NCBI GenBank assembly: GCA_963846475.1
Contig: CAWJVZ010000004.1
Span: 4,322,546-4,386,545 of the forward strand
Direction of reading: 5' to 3'
DNA from: DASWJZ01 sp963846475
GTDB taxonomy: Bacteria > Pseudomonadota > Alphaproteobacteria > Rhizobiales > Afifellaceae
DNA length: 64,000 nt
Part shown: piece by piece, positions 46,403-55,483 of the stretch
Layout: every line of letters starts with the position of its first letter
Position numbering within the stretch: position 1 is the first letter of the stretch
Program-made: the position numbers and the translations under genes
The notes under the pieces: generated by a model
The model's database searches: none
Told to the model about the DNA's origin: nothing
Seen by the model: only the letters and a program-made list of their open reading frames with translations

Positions 46403-47248
46403 TTAGCGGTGCTCGCTCGGGAAGCCGATCTGCGGCTCCGGCGGGGTCTCGCCGAACCATTGCTCGAAGGATGCCTTGTAGGCGGGATATTCGACGCCGC
46501 TCATCGCTTCGCGGAGCGCGATGTTGACGAAGTTGAGCCAGTCCGGATCGCCCTTCTTGACCGCGCAGGAATAGGTCTGCGGGCTCCAGCCGTAGCCGGC
46601 GTCGAGATATTTGTCGGGGTTCTGCTTCATGAACCAGCGGAGCGACGACATGTCGGTCGCCGCCGCGTCCGCCCGGCCCGAGTTCAGCGCCTGGTAAATG
46701 AGATCGACGCTCTCGTACTGGTCGACCGTCGCCTCAGGCAGGGCCTGGTGCACCAGGTCCTCGGCGTAGACGTTCTGCAGCACCGAGATGGTGGCATCGG
46801 CGCCGGCGGCTTTCAGATCGTCGTAGCTCTTGTGCTCGCCGCCGCTCAGCAGGAGCAGGCCGACGCCTTCGCGATAATAGGGGATGGTGAAGGCCACCTG
46901 CTGGGCCCGCTGGGCGGTCACCGTCATGAACTGGCAGGTGATGTCGACCTTGTCGGTGACCACGTTCGGGATGCGCGCGTCGGAGGCCTGCGTGACGATC
47001 TCGATCTTTTCCGGGTCGTCGAACAGGCCTTTGGCGACGACCTTGGCGATGTCGACATCGTAGCCGACGATCTTGCCGCTCTCGTCGACGAAGTGCCACG
47101 GCGGATTGGTGCTGCCGGTGCCGACGATGAGCGTGCCGCGCGACAGCACCTCGTCCAGCTTGCCTTGCGCGCCAGCGACGGACGCGCCGCCCGCTACGAT
47201 GGCGGCCGCGCCGACGAGCGCGGCCATGTTCTGCAAAGTCGATCCCAT
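46403..47248 (-). CDS. Polar amino acid-type ABC substrate-binding protein
   Basis: 281-aa family 3 periplasmic binding protein with a short signal (MGSTLQNMAALVGAAAIVAG ... VAGAQG). Ligand-domain features GTLIVGTGSTNPPWHFVDESGKIVGYDVDIAK and the amine/carboxylate-binding stretch DITCQFMTVTAQRAQQVAFTIPYYREG. GGAGGGAG precedes the ATG. Its place near heterocycle-degradation genes allows an aromatic or amino acid ligand. Confidence 0.9.
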   Translation of the reverse strand: MGSTLQNMAALVGAAAIVAGGASVAGAQGKLDEVLSRGTLIVGTGSTNPPWHFVDESGKIVGYDVDIAKVVAKGLFDDPEKIEIVTQASDARIPNVVTDKVDITCQFMTVTAQRAQQVAFTIPYYREGVGLLLLSGGEHKSYDDLKAAGADATISVLQNVYAEDLVHQALPEATVDQYESVDLIYQALNSGRADAAATDMSSLRWFMKQNPDKYLDAGYGWSPQTYSCAVKKGDPDWLNFVNIALREAMSGVEYPAYKASFEQWFGETPPEPQIGFPSEHR

Positions 47249-47304
47249 GTTGCTCCCTCCCAAAGCGGGCCGTCTCTCGCGGCCCCCAGAAATCCTGCTG
47301 ATAT

Positions 47305-48087
47305 TCACCAGAGAGTGTAGCCGCCGTCGATGACGAAGGCGGCGCCGGTCACGTAATTCGCTGCCGGTGACGCCAGGTAGACGGCGAGCGGGCCGATCTC
47401 CTCCGGCTCGCCGCACCGTCCCATCGGCACGGCGCGGACAAAGATCTCGATCACCTCCGGGTGCTTCCTCGCCCATTCGCGGTTCGGCTCGGTCATGAAC
47501 ATCCCCGGGCAGATGGCGTTGACGGTGACGCCTCGCGGCGCCCAGTCGGCAGCGGCGGCGCGGGTGAAATGGATCAGCGCCGCCTTTGTCGCCTCGTAAT
47601 GGCGGCCACCGATGCCGCGATTGGCGATCATGCCGCTGATCGAGGCGATGTTGATCACCCGCCCGCCGCTGCCGCGCTCCAGCATGGCGCCCCCAAGAAG
47701 CTTCGTGCAGATGAAGCAGTGGGTGAGGTTGAGGTCGACCATATGCTGCCAGGTCTTCAGGTCGGTCGCCTCGATCTGCACGTCGAGATTGCGTCCGCCG
47801 ACATTGTTGACGAGGATGTCGACGACGCCGATCTCATCGAGCACGCGGGCGCAGAGCGCCTCGCATTGCGCCGGCTCCGCCATGTCGGCCGCAAAAACCC
47901 AGGCGTGCCGACCGCGCTCGCGGATCTCGCCAGCCGTTCTTTGCAGGCTCCCCCCGCCGCGTCCGGTGATCGCCACGTCGGCGCCGGCCTCGGCCATGGC
48001 AAGCGCCATCTCCCGCCCAAGCCCGCGGCTGCCGCCGGTGATGAGGGCTTTTTTGCCGTCAAGTCGGAAACGATCGAGAACGCTCAA
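47305..48087 (-). CDS. SDR family oxidoreductase
   Basis: 260-aa short-chain dehydrogenase: TGGSRGLG cofactor motif, NNVGG in place of NNAG, catalytic Ser in INIASISGMIAN, Tyr-x-x-x-Lys as HYEATKAAL, and C-terminal YVTGAAFVIDGGYTLW. First gene of the ABC-RidA operon. It might reduce 2-formylglutarate if this operon belongs to nicotinate breakdown; that is speculation. Confidence 0.88.
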   Translation of the reverse strand: MSVLDRFRLDGKKALITGGSRGLGREMALAMAEAGADVAITGRGGGSLQRTAGEIRERGRHAWVFAADMAEPAQCEALCARVLDEIGVVDILVNNVGGRNLDVQIEATDLKTWQHMVDLNLTHCFICTKLLGGAMLERGSGGRVINIASISGMIANRGIGGRHYEATKAALIHFTRAAAADWAPRGVTVNAICPGMFMTEPNREWARKHPEVIEIFVRAVPMGRCGEPEEIGPLAVYLASPAANYVTGAAFVIDGGYTLW

Positions 48088-48093
48088 CGTCGT

Positions 48094-48123
48094 CTATATA
48101 GGGAGTATCATATAATCATATAA
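48094..48123 (-). promoter_or_regulatory. AT-rich promoter/operator with tandem 8-mer
   Basis: An unusually AT-rich stretch in a GC-rich region, ending in a perfect tandem duplication ATCATATA-ATCATATA at 48107-48122, immediately upstream of the SDR gene. Probable promoter with a regulator site for the minus-strand operon. The rest of the gap to 48269 holds nothing else recognised. Confidence 0.5.
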
Positions 48124-48269
48124 ACGCTAAGTCTCAGGGCTGTCGAGACCCCGGACGGCGATCCGCAAAGGATAGCGACGAGGCGCTCGTCCGTCGAGCG
48201 CACGCCCTCGTCGGAACATCTCGCCGCGTCGCGCCTTTTTCAGCCGGCGGCTTTGAGCGGGAGAACACG

Positions 48270-49187
48270 ATGAAGTGGCGCGGGCGGCGGCAGAGCTCCA
48301 ACATCCGCGACGTGCGCGGCAGCGGCGGCGGCTTCGGCGGGTTCGGCGGGACGCGCGGCGGCTTTGGCGGCAGCCTTGGGGGAGGGGGCATGCGGCGGGC
48401 CGGCGGCGGCTTCGGCATCGGCACGATTGTCGTCATTCTCATCGTGGCGTGGCTCTTCGGCATCAATCCGCTGGCGCTCCTCTCCGGCGACGGCTCCTTG
48501 TCCACCGGACCTTCGCCGCAAGGCCAGCAGGCCGCCCGCACCGGCCAGAGCGACGAGATGCGCGATTTCGTGGCGACCGTGCTGGCCGATACTGAGGACA
48601 CCTGGTCGACGATTTTTACGCAGGCCGGCGAGGACTATCCGGAGCCGACGCTCACGCTGTTCAGCGGCAGCGTCCGCTCGGCCTGCGGAGCGGCCAGCGC
48701 CGCCTCGGGCCCGTTCTACTGCCCGGGCGACCGCAACCTCTATATCGACCTCGCTTTTTTCGAGGAGCTGCACCGCCGCTTCGGCGCGCCCGGCGATTTC
48801 GCTCAGGCCTATGTGCTTGCCCACGAGGTCGGCCACCACGTCCAGAACGTGCTCGGCATCCTGGAGGAGAGCCAGAGCCGGCAGGCGCGCGCCAGCGAGG
48901 CGGAGGCGAACGTGACGTCGGTGCGCACCGAGCTGCAGGCCGACTGTTTTGCCGGCATCTGGGCCCACCACACCGAGCGGAAGGGCCTTCTGGAGGAGGG
49001 TGATGTCGACGAGGCGATGCGGGCCGCGGCGGCTGTAGGCGACGACGCTATCCAGCGGAGTACGCAGGGCTATGTCGTGCCGGAAAGTTTTAATCACGGC
49101 ACGTCGGAGCAGCGTGCCACCTGGTTCCGCCGGGGCCTGGAGAGCGGCGACATCGATTCCTGCGACACCTTCTCGGCCGGCATCTAG
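48270..49187 (+). CDS. Neutral zinc metallopeptidase, YpfJ type
   Basis: 305-aa putative metallopeptidase. A Gly/Arg-rich N-terminus (GSGGGFGGFGGTRGGFGG) is followed by one membrane anchor (FGIGTIVVILIVAWLFGI, residues ~49-66), the peptidase domain and the zinc motif HEVGHH. GTSEQRATWFRRGLESGDIDSCDTF is the family C-terminus. Cellular role unknown. Confidence 0.88.
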   Translation: MKWRGRRQSSNIRDVRGSGGGFGGFGGTRGGFGGSLGGGGMRRAGGGFGIGTIVVILIVAWLFGINPLALLSGDGSLSTGPSPQGQQAARTGQSDEMRDFVATVLADTEDTWSTIFTQAGEDYPEPTLTLFSGSVRSACGAASAASGPFYCPGDRNLYIDLAFFEELHRRFGAPGDFAQAYVLAHEVGHHVQNVLGILEESQSRQARASEAEANVTSVRTELQADCFAGIWAHHTERKGLLEEGDVDEAMRAAAAVGDDAIQRSTQGYVVPESFNHGTSEQRATWFRRGLESGDIDSCDTFSAGI

Positions 49188-49192
49188 GTCCG

Positions 49193-49750
49193 ATGCGCGC
49201 GCTCGGGCGGCTCATCGTCGTCATTGCTGCCGCTTTCGGCGGCCTTGTCGCCTCGCAGTTTCCCGAATTCGCCCAGCAGTACCGCCAGCGGCTCGGCGGT
49301 GCGGTCGACGAGCTGCTGCGCGTCGTCGCCGATTTCGACGCCGATGCCAGCCGCAACCAGCTGACCCGCGAAGCGGCGCTGCAGACCTACGGCCATTCCG
49401 GCGAGCCCTTCCTGCAAGACCGCGGCACAAGCATGGAGCGCATCTTTGCCCGCTACGAGGCGCTTTCGGAGCAGCAGGCGCGGCTGGAGACGACGCCGCC
49501 GCTGATGCGGCCCGTGGTGGTGCTGAGCCGACCGGACCCGCGCGTCCTGGAGGGCGCCTGGGCGGACTTCGAGCCGGCTGTCCCGGTCACCGCGTCCGGG
49601 TTCGTCTGGGCAGCGCTGGGCTTCTTCGTCCTTGGCGGCCTGGTCTCGCTGGTCCGCCAGTCCGCCGGAATTGCACGGAAACGCGTACGCCGCCGCCGGA
49701 ATCTTGGGGCGGCGGCGTTGCCGGGAACCCAGCCCCCGCAGACCGCATGA
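49193..49750 (+). CDS. DUF2937 family membrane protein
   Basis: 185 aa, with hydrophobic segments at both ends (MRALGRLIVVIAAAFGGLVAS and FVWAALGFFVLGGLVSLV) enclosing a periplasmic helical region with FPEFAQQYRQRLGGAVDELLRVV. Matches the DUF2937 pattern. Five bases after ypfJ, so probably co-transcribed. Function unknown. Confidence 0.8.
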   Translation: MRALGRLIVVIAAAFGGLVASQFPEFAQQYRQRLGGAVDELLRVVADFDADASRNQLTREAALQTYGHSGEPFLQDRGTSMERIFARYEALSEQQARLETTPPLMRPVVVLSRPDPRVLEGAWADFEPAVPVTASGFVWAALGFFVLGGLVSLVRQSAGIARKRVRRRRNLGAAALPGTQPPQTA

Positions 49751-49769
49751 CGGGCTGCGGGCAATCCGC

Positions 49770-51272
49770 TCAGCGGATCTTGATACGGCCTTCGACCTTC
49801 GGCTCCACCGTACCGGCGGCGGCGATGTGGTCGATGACCTGCGTCGCCATCAGCACCGCGCCGGCAGCATCGATCAGGTTCTTGGCGCCGACAAAACTCT
49901 CATAGCCGTCGCCGCCCGCCGCCATGTAGTCGTTGGTCGCGACCGTGTAGGTCTTCGCCGGGTCGAGGGGCTCGCCGTTCACCGTGGCTGAGACGACGCG
50001 CTCGCCGGGTGGCTGGGCGAGATCCACCTCGACATTGAGGCCGGAGACTTGCGGAAAGCGGCCGGCGACCTCGCGCACCTGGCTGAACCCGTTCTCCAGC
50101 CCGTCGAGGATCTGTTGCCCGGTAAGCTCCAGCTTGACCGTGACGTTGCCGAAGGGAAGCTCCGCCAGGATGTCGCCGCGCGTCAGTTTTGAGCCCGCGG
50201 GGTATTCCTTGTCGGCGCGGATGCCACCGCCATTGGTGATGGCGATGTCGGCGCCAACGGCCTCGCGGGTTGCGTCGGCGATGAGATTGCCGATCGCCGC
50301 CTCCTGCGTGCGCACCGTGGCGCGGCGGCTGTCGAGCGGCGCGGCCGTCGTGCCGATCTCGACCTGCAACTCCGCGTCCAGCTTGTCGGTGTAGCCCTTG
50401 ACCACCTCGGCGATCGCCGCGTCGGGTTCCACCGAGGCGGTGTCGATCACTTCAAAGCTCGGCCGCCAGGAGATTTCGACCTTGCCGTCCTCCTCGGTCT
50501 TGTCGATCGCCACTTCCGTCACGACGACGAAGTCGGCCTGGCTGTAGGATTCGGTGAGCGCGGTCTTGCCGTCGTAATAGGTGAGCAGATGCTCGTCGTG
50601 CCCGGACAGGACGAGATCAGCCGCCGCGTCGCGGACCAGCAGCATGTCGACTGCGAGCGGCGTATGGGCGACCGCCACGACGAAATCCGCTCCGGCGGCG
50701 CGCAGCGCCTCGCCCTTGGCTCGGCCCGTGTCGATGGAGGATGCAAACTTCACGTCGCCGGTGGTCGCCAGAACCGGCGTATCCTCGGTGGTCAGCCCGT
50801 AGAAGCCGATCTTGATCCCCTCCACCTCGACGATCCTTTCGTCGGCGGTGTTGGCGGGCTGGCTGCCGTCCGCCTCGCGGATATTGGACGAGACGACCGG
50901 GAACTCGATTTCCGTCATGCGGGCGCGGAAGATTTCCGGGCCAAAATCGAATTCGTGGTTCCCGGGCACCATCACGTCGACATCCATCTGATTGAGTATG
51001 TCGATAACATGCGCGCCTTTGTCGATGCCCGACAGGAGCGACGGCGAGATCGTGTCGCCCGAGTGGACGAACAGCGTGGCGCCCTCGGCGCGCTGCGCTT
51101 TCACCACGGCGGCCAGCTTGGCGAAGCCGCCGCGCCCGTCCTCCTCCTGCATGCGGTCGATGTCGTTGGTCTGCACGAAGCGGAGCGTCACCGTCTCGGC
51201 GAAGGCCGGCGCGGCGAAGAGGGCAACGGCAAAGCATGTCGCGGCGAGTGCCGCCTTTTGAGTTCTTGGCAT
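49770..51272 (-). CDS. 5'-nucleotidase/metallophosphatase, periplasmic
   Basis: 500-aa UshA-like enzyme with a Sec signal peptide (ALFAAPAFAE). The N-terminal metallophosphatase domain shows LFVHSGDT, PGNHEFDFGP and a later VLSGHDEHL. The C-terminal 5'-nucleotidase domain shows GGGIRADKEYPAG and NDYMAAGGDGYESF. It hydrolyses nucleotides or related phosphoesters in the periplasm. Single gene. Confidence 0.9.
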   Translation of the reverse strand: MPRTQKAALAATCFAVALFAAPAFAETVTLRFVQTNDIDRMQEEDGRGGFAKLAAVVKAQRAEGATLFVHSGDTISPSLLSGIDKGAHVIDILNQMDVDVMVPGNHEFDFGPEIFRARMTEIEFPVVSSNIREADGSQPANTADERIVEVEGIKIGFYGLTTEDTPVLATTGDVKFASSIDTGRAKGEALRAAGADFVVAVAHTPLAVDMLLVRDAAADLVLSGHDEHLLTYYDGKTALTESYSQADFVVVTEVAIDKTEEDGKVEISWRPSFEVIDTASVEPDAAIAEVVKGYTDKLDAELQVEIGTTAAPLDSRRATVRTQEAAIGNLIADATREAVGADIAITNGGGIRADKEYPAGSKLTRGDILAELPFGNVTVKLELTGQQILDGLENGFSQVREVAGRFPQVSGLNVEVDLAQPPGERVVSATVNGEPLDPAKTYTVATNDYMAAGGDGYESFVGAKNLIDAAGAVLMATQVIDHIAAAGTVEPKVEGRIKIR

Positions 51273-51358
51273 GGATAGTCACTCCCTGAAACTGGTAGTG
51301 GCGGAACTGTTGCAGAGACCGGCGGTCGAGCGCAACCGGCTTACGGTCCAAGCACTGG

Positions 51359-51571
51359 CTAGAGATCGTCCGGATCGAGGCCTGTCCGCCGGCTGATGCG
51401 CGCCAGCATCTTGGGGCCGATCTCATCGCCGTCGTGGAAGGCGAAGACGAAATTCGGCCAACCTTCGCGGGTCAGCACCCGGTGGGATCCGCTCTGCCGA
51501 GTGACAGTCCAGCCGATCCGCTCAAGAGCGGCCAGGACGCGTCGCGCTCGGCAGGATCCCCATGGGCTCAC
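51359..51571 (-). CDS. hicA: HicA-like mRNA interferase toxin
   Basis: 70-aa double-stranded RNA-binding-fold toxin: RVLAALERIGWTVTRQSGSHRVLTREG carries the catalytic His in SGSH. A GTG start at 51571 overlaps the antitoxin stop (GTGA); the first ATG (51563) is in another frame. A 2-base deletion in the CGCG run near 51550 would explain an original MGILPSATRVLAAL start, so the N-terminus is uncertain. Confidence 0.75.
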   Translation of the reverse strand: MSPWGSCRARRVLAALERIGWTVTRQSGSHRVLTREGWPNFVFAFHDGDEIGPKMLARISRRTGLDPDDL

Positions 51572-51771
51572 GCTGCAGTCACGAACAGCCGGCCGAGTTC
51601 CGGAACCTCCTCCCCGTCCTCCAAGCGATCTGCAAGTGTGCGTAGGGCAAGCGCTTCGACCCTTCCGCGCGCCTCCTCTCGCGTCGCGCCGTAGGCCATC
51701 ACGCCCGGAAGCAGCGGAATCTCCGCGATCCAACGGCCATCGTCTTCCCGCTCGAACTCGATGCACAGCAC
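51568..51771 (-). CDS. hicB: HicB-like antitoxin
   Basis: 67-aa partial RNase H-fold protein: FEREDDGRWIAEIPLLPGVMAYGATREEARGRVEALAL is the HicB core. A GTG start at 51771 matches the family N-terminus; the frame stays open upstream. No C-terminal DNA-binding domain is visible, so autoregulation would be unusual. Antitoxin precedes toxin, the reverse of the common hicAB order. Confidence 0.75.
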   Translation of the reverse strand: MLCIEFEREDDGRWIAEIPLLPGVMAYGATREEARGRVEALALRTLADRLEDGEEVPELGRLFVTAA

Positions 51772-51877
51772 GCCTGCAACTCCGCTGGTCCTCGGCACGT
51801 GGTCGGCACAGTATAAGCCCGTAGTCCGGGGCGGGCAAAGCGAGTTCGGCAAGCCTGGGCGACTACGGAGTCATAGG

Positions 51878-53068
51878 TCAGCCGCCTAGCGGACGTTTTT
51901 GCTTCTCCCGCATCATCTCCACGAACCGCCCGAACAGATAATGGCTGTCCTGCGGGCCCGGCGAGGCCTCCGGGTGGTACTGCACGGAAAACACCGGCTT
52001 GTCCTTCACCCGGATGCCGCAATTGGAGCCATCGAAGAGCGATACATGCGTCTCCTCGATGTTTTCGGGCAGGCTGTCGCGGTCGAGCGCAAAGCCGTGG
52101 TTCATCGAGACGATTTCCACTTTGCCGGTGGTGAAGTCCTTGACGGGGTGGTTCGCCCCGTGATGGCCCTGATGCATCTTCTTCGTCTGGCCCCCTAATG
52201 CCAGGCCGAGCATCTGGTGGCCGAGGCAGATGCCGAAGGTCGGCACGCCGGAATCGACAATCTTTCTGATCGTCGGCACCGCATATTCGCCGGTCGCGGC
52301 CGGGTCGCCCGGTCCGTTCGACAGGAACACGCCGTCCGGTCCTTGGGCGAGCACGTCCTCCGCGCTCGCTGTGGCCGGCAGCACGGTCACCCGGCACCCC
52401 TGATCGGCGAGGAGCCGCAGGATGTTGCGCTTGATGCCGTAGTCGAGCGCCACGACGTGGTAGGACGCGTTGTCCTGCCTGCCATAGCCCCGGCCTCCCC
52501 GCCAGGCAGTCTGGTCCCATGCAAAGCTCTGGCCCGTCGTGACACCCGGCACGAGGTCGAGCCCTGCCATTGAGGGCAGCGCAGCCGCCTCATGCTGCAA
52601 AGCTTCCACCTCGAAAACACCGTCCGGAGAATGCGCGACAATGCCGTTCGGCATTCCATGGTCGCGGATTCGCGCCGTCAGCGCCCTCGTATCCACCCCG
52701 GCAATTCCGATGATGCCGCGCGCCTTCAGCCACTGGTCGAAGTGGCGCGTCGCGCGCCAGCTCGCCGGGTCGGTGATGTCGGCCTTCAGCACGCAGCCGC
52801 GCACGCCCGAGGCGCTCGCCGCGTTCACCGTCTCGATGTCGTCCTCGTTGGTGCCGACATTGCCGATATGGGGAAAGGTGAAGGTGATGATCTGCCCGGC
52901 ATAGGAGGGGTCGGTCAGAATCTCCTGGTAGCCCGTCATCGCCGTGTTGAAGCAGACCTCGCCGGCCGCCTGCCCGGTCGCGCCGAGCCCGATCCCCTGG
53001 GTTATTGTCCCGTCGGCAAGCACAAGAAGGGCCGTGGCGGTGGGCTCGGTCCAGCCGGGTGTCGTCAT
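51878..53068 (-). CDS. carA: Carbamoyl-phosphate synthase small subunit
   Basis: 396-aa glutaminase subunit supplying ammonia for arginine and pyrimidine synthesis. The class I amidotransferase domain has the nucleophile in FGICLGHQMLGLALGG and the His/Glu pair in QYHPEASPGPQDS; the N-terminal domain has GEVCFNTAMTGYQEILTDPSY. Full length. The large subunit carB is not in the window. Confidence 0.95.
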   Translation of the reverse strand: MTTPGWTEPTATALLVLADGTITQGIGLGATGQAAGEVCFNTAMTGYQEILTDPSYAGQIITFTFPHIGNVGTNEDDIETVNAASASGVRGCVLKADITDPASWRATRHFDQWLKARGIIGIAGVDTRALTARIRDHGMPNGIVAHSPDGVFEVEALQHEAAALPSMAGLDLVPGVTTGQSFAWDQTAWRGGRGYGRQDNASYHVVALDYGIKRNILRLLADQGCRVTVLPATASAEDVLAQGPDGVFLSNGPGDPAATGEYAVPTIRKIVDSGVPTFGICLGHQMLGLALGGQTKKMHQGHHGANHPVKDFTTGKVEIVSMNHGFALDRDSLPENIEETHVSLFDGSNCGIRVKDKPVFSVQYHPEASPGPQDSHYLFGRFVEMMREKQKRPLGG

Positions 53069-53531
53069 GCTCGTCTCGCGCTGCGGCGCGCCAGGCCTGC
53101 GGGGCCGGCCTTCGCTCTTCTATCTGAAGGGGCTTGAACGCTGCATGCCTGCGGCGTGCCCCGCTAGTTAGTGGCAGGCGGTCTTCGGGTCAACTTGCGA
53201 TCAACACGCAACGAGGAGGACAGCGAGATGGCCGGGCGGCCGCCCGCAGGGCGCTGCTTACCTTCCGTTTACCCTGTTCGCGGCAAGGTCCGGTCCACAT
53301 CGTGCATTCGCTTGCACGCATCCAGACAGGCTCTTCTCCCGCGCTGTTCCATTGACCCACCATTCCATCCCATGATATCCCATGACATCCCGGTCGTGCT
53401 GACGCCCGTGCTCGTCTGGCCGGCTGTTCGATCCGGCGGCTTGAACAGCCGGTCCCGATCGCACGCCGCCGGCTTACGGTCGGGGTGGTCGACGCGAGGC
53501 GGGGCAAGCCCTGCACTGGGCTCGGGGGTTG
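53069..53531. other. Noncoding region between carA and mraZ
   Basis: 463 bp between divergent genes. It contains the MraZ-box-like repeats at 53368-53391 and must hold both promoters. No gene is convincing, and I see no further clear structure. Confidence 0.5.
53368..53392 (-). promoter_or_regulatory. Candidate MraZ boxes
   Basis: Three copies of TCCC(A/G) spaced exactly 10 bp (starts 53368, 53378, 53388), read on the minus strand as TGGGA with 5-bp spacers, plus an out-of-phase CCCA at 53356. MraZ of E. coli binds TGGGN repeats separated by 5 bp upstream of its own gene. The mraZ start is 140 bp downstream. Confidence 0.65.
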
Positions 53532-53990
53532 ATGGACGGTTTCGTGGCCACTTATCCGAACCGGCTCGACCAGAAGGGTCGGGTTTCGGTCCCGGCGCCC
53601 TTCCGGGCGGTGCTGGCGCGCGAGGGCCAGGACGGCCTCTACTGCTATCCCGGCGCTGGACAGGCCGGCGATCGACGGCGGCGGGGCCCGGCTAAAGCAG
53701 GCGATCGCCGAGCGGCTGGCCGTTTTTCAGACGTTTTCGGAGGACCACGAGAGCCTCTCCACCGCCTTCTACGGCGAGAGCCGCGTCCTGAAGATCGACC
53801 CGGATGGCCGCGTCGTGCTGCCGGAGGAATTCCGCGCCTATGCCGGAATCGGCGATACGGCGATCTTCGTCGGCCAGGGATTCAAGTTCCAGATCTGGGA
53901 GCCGCAGCGCTTCGCCGAGCGCCAGCGCGAGACGCGGGCGCATCTTCGCTCGGTGACGCGCGGGCTCGGCCAATCCGGCCAGGGCAACCC
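53532..53990 (+). CDS. mraZ: Transcription regulator MraZ, frameshifted
   Basis: AbrB-like regulator of the division cluster. The first SpoVT/AbrB half reads FVATYPNRLDQKGRVSVPAPFRAVL; after an extra C near 53651 the second half continues one base later (RVLKIDPDGRVVLPEEFRAYAGIGD). The C-terminal end is unclear: a stop at 53954-53956 would be in frame if one more base were inserted just before it. Size about 140 aa. Confidence 0.85.
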
Positions 53991-53993
53991 GAC

Positions 53994-55023
53994 ATGCGCG
54001 AATCGCGAAAGCGAGCCGACGCTGGCGGACCGGTCCGCACAGTGCCGGTCCTCTTGCCGGAGGTGCTGGAGCACCTCGAACGTCACGCAGGGCGGGCGCT
54101 ACATCGACGGCACGTTCGGCGCGGGCGGCTATAGCGCGCGCCATCCTTGAGCGCGGCGGCGATGTCCTCGCGATCGATCGCGACCGCACCGCCATCGAGG
54201 CGGGAGCGGCGCTCGCCGAAGAGGCGGGGGACCGGCTGAAGCTGGTCGAGGGGCGCTTCTCCGATCTCGACGCGCATGGCTCGGGCGACCGGTTTCGCGC
54301 CGGCCGACGGCGTCGTGCTCGACGTCGGCGTCTCCTCCATGCAGCTCGACCAGGCGGAGCGGGGCTTTTCGTTCCGCCTCGACGGTCCGCTCGACATGCG
54401 CATGGGGCAGAGCGGCGCGGACGCCGCCGCTTTGGTGAACCAGGCCTCCGTCAAGGAGCTCGCGACCATCATCGGGACGCTCGGCGAGGAGCAACAAAGC
54501 CGGCCGCATCGCCCGCGCCATCGAGCGGGAGCGCGCCAAGGCGCCCATCGAGCGCACCGGACAGCTGGCCGAGATCGTCGCGGCGGCGGCCGGGCCGGTC
54601 GGCGCATCGCGCATCCATCCGGCGACGCGCACCTTTCAGGCGCTCCGCATCTTCATCAACCGCGAGCTGGACGAGCTCGCCCAGGCGCTTGCAGCCGCGG
54701 AGGCGGTGCTGCGCGAGGGCGGCCGGCTCGTCGTCGTCGCCTTCCATTCGCTGGAGGACCGCATCGTGAAACGCTTCCTGCAGGAGCGGCGCCGCGAGGC
54801 GCGCGGCTCGCGCCATGCGCCGCTCGCTGCGTCCGAGCCGCCGACCTTCAAGCTGCTGACGCGCCGCGCCGTCGAGCCGGGCGAGGCTGAGATCGCCGCC
54901 AATCCGCGGGCGCGCTCGGCGAGGCTCAGGGCCGCGGAGCGCACCGGCGCGCCTGCCCGCGCCGCTCGATTTCCACGCTATCGGCGTTCCGCTGCTGCGC
55001 GGCGTCAAGGGTCCGGAGGCGTA
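53994..55023 (+). CDS. rsmH: 16S rRNA (cytosine1402-N4)-methyltransferase, frameshifted
   Basis: SAM-dependent methyltransferase RsmH (MraW). Pieces in successive frames: VPVLLPEVLEHLERHAG, then RYIDGTFGAGGYS (SAM loop), ILERGGDVLAIDRDRTAIEAG, DGVVLDVGVSSMQLDQAERGFSF, and LVVVAFHSLEDRIVKRFLQ near the C-terminus. Single extra bases near 54091, 54135, 54275 and 54504 account for the shifts. The exact stop before ftsL is not clear. Confidence 0.88.
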
Positions 55024-55026
55024 TGC

Positions 55027-55483
55027 ATGATGCGCTGGCTGCAGATCATCGGCGTCATCGCCGCCGCCGGCGCGGCGATCTTCGTCTTCCAGGTGAAATA
55101 CCGGGCCGAGGCGGTCGCCGAGCATGCGGCCAAGCTGCAGCGCGAGCTCGACCAGGAGAACGAAACGCTGTCGCTCCTGCACGCCGAATGGAGCCTGCTC
55201 ATCCAGCCGGCGCGCGTGCAGGAGCTTGTCGAGCGGCATTCCGAGCTCCTGAAGCTGCAGCCGCTCGACCCGATCCAGATCACCCGGCTCGAGAACTTGC
55301 CGATGCGGCCCAACGGGCCCGGCGCCCGAGGACGAGGCGGCGCTCTCGGCGATCCTCGAGGGCCTGCCCGAGAGGCGCTCCTCCTGAGGAAGAAGCTGCG
55401 GCATCTTCGAAAAGCGCGCCTCCGCAACAGCACGAGACGCAGGTCCAGCCGGACAGGCGGTCGACATGGGCGAAGCACAATGA
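55027..55483 (+). CDS. ftsL: Cell division protein FtsL, frameshifted
   Basis: Small bitopic division protein: MMRWLQIIGVIAAAGAAIFVFQV membrane segment, then a leucine-zipper-like periplasmic coil (HAAKLQRELDQENETLSLLHAEWSLL) and ARVQELVERH. Extra bases near 55311 and 55373 shift the frame. A likely end MGEAQ-stop at 55481-55483 overlaps the ftsI ATG. About 150 aa. Confidence 0.78.

Noticed and set aside
45038..47320. 760-codon plus-strand open frame opposite the ABC importer genes
   Set aside because: Low-complexity charged composition and no domain; antisense shadow of three clear genes.
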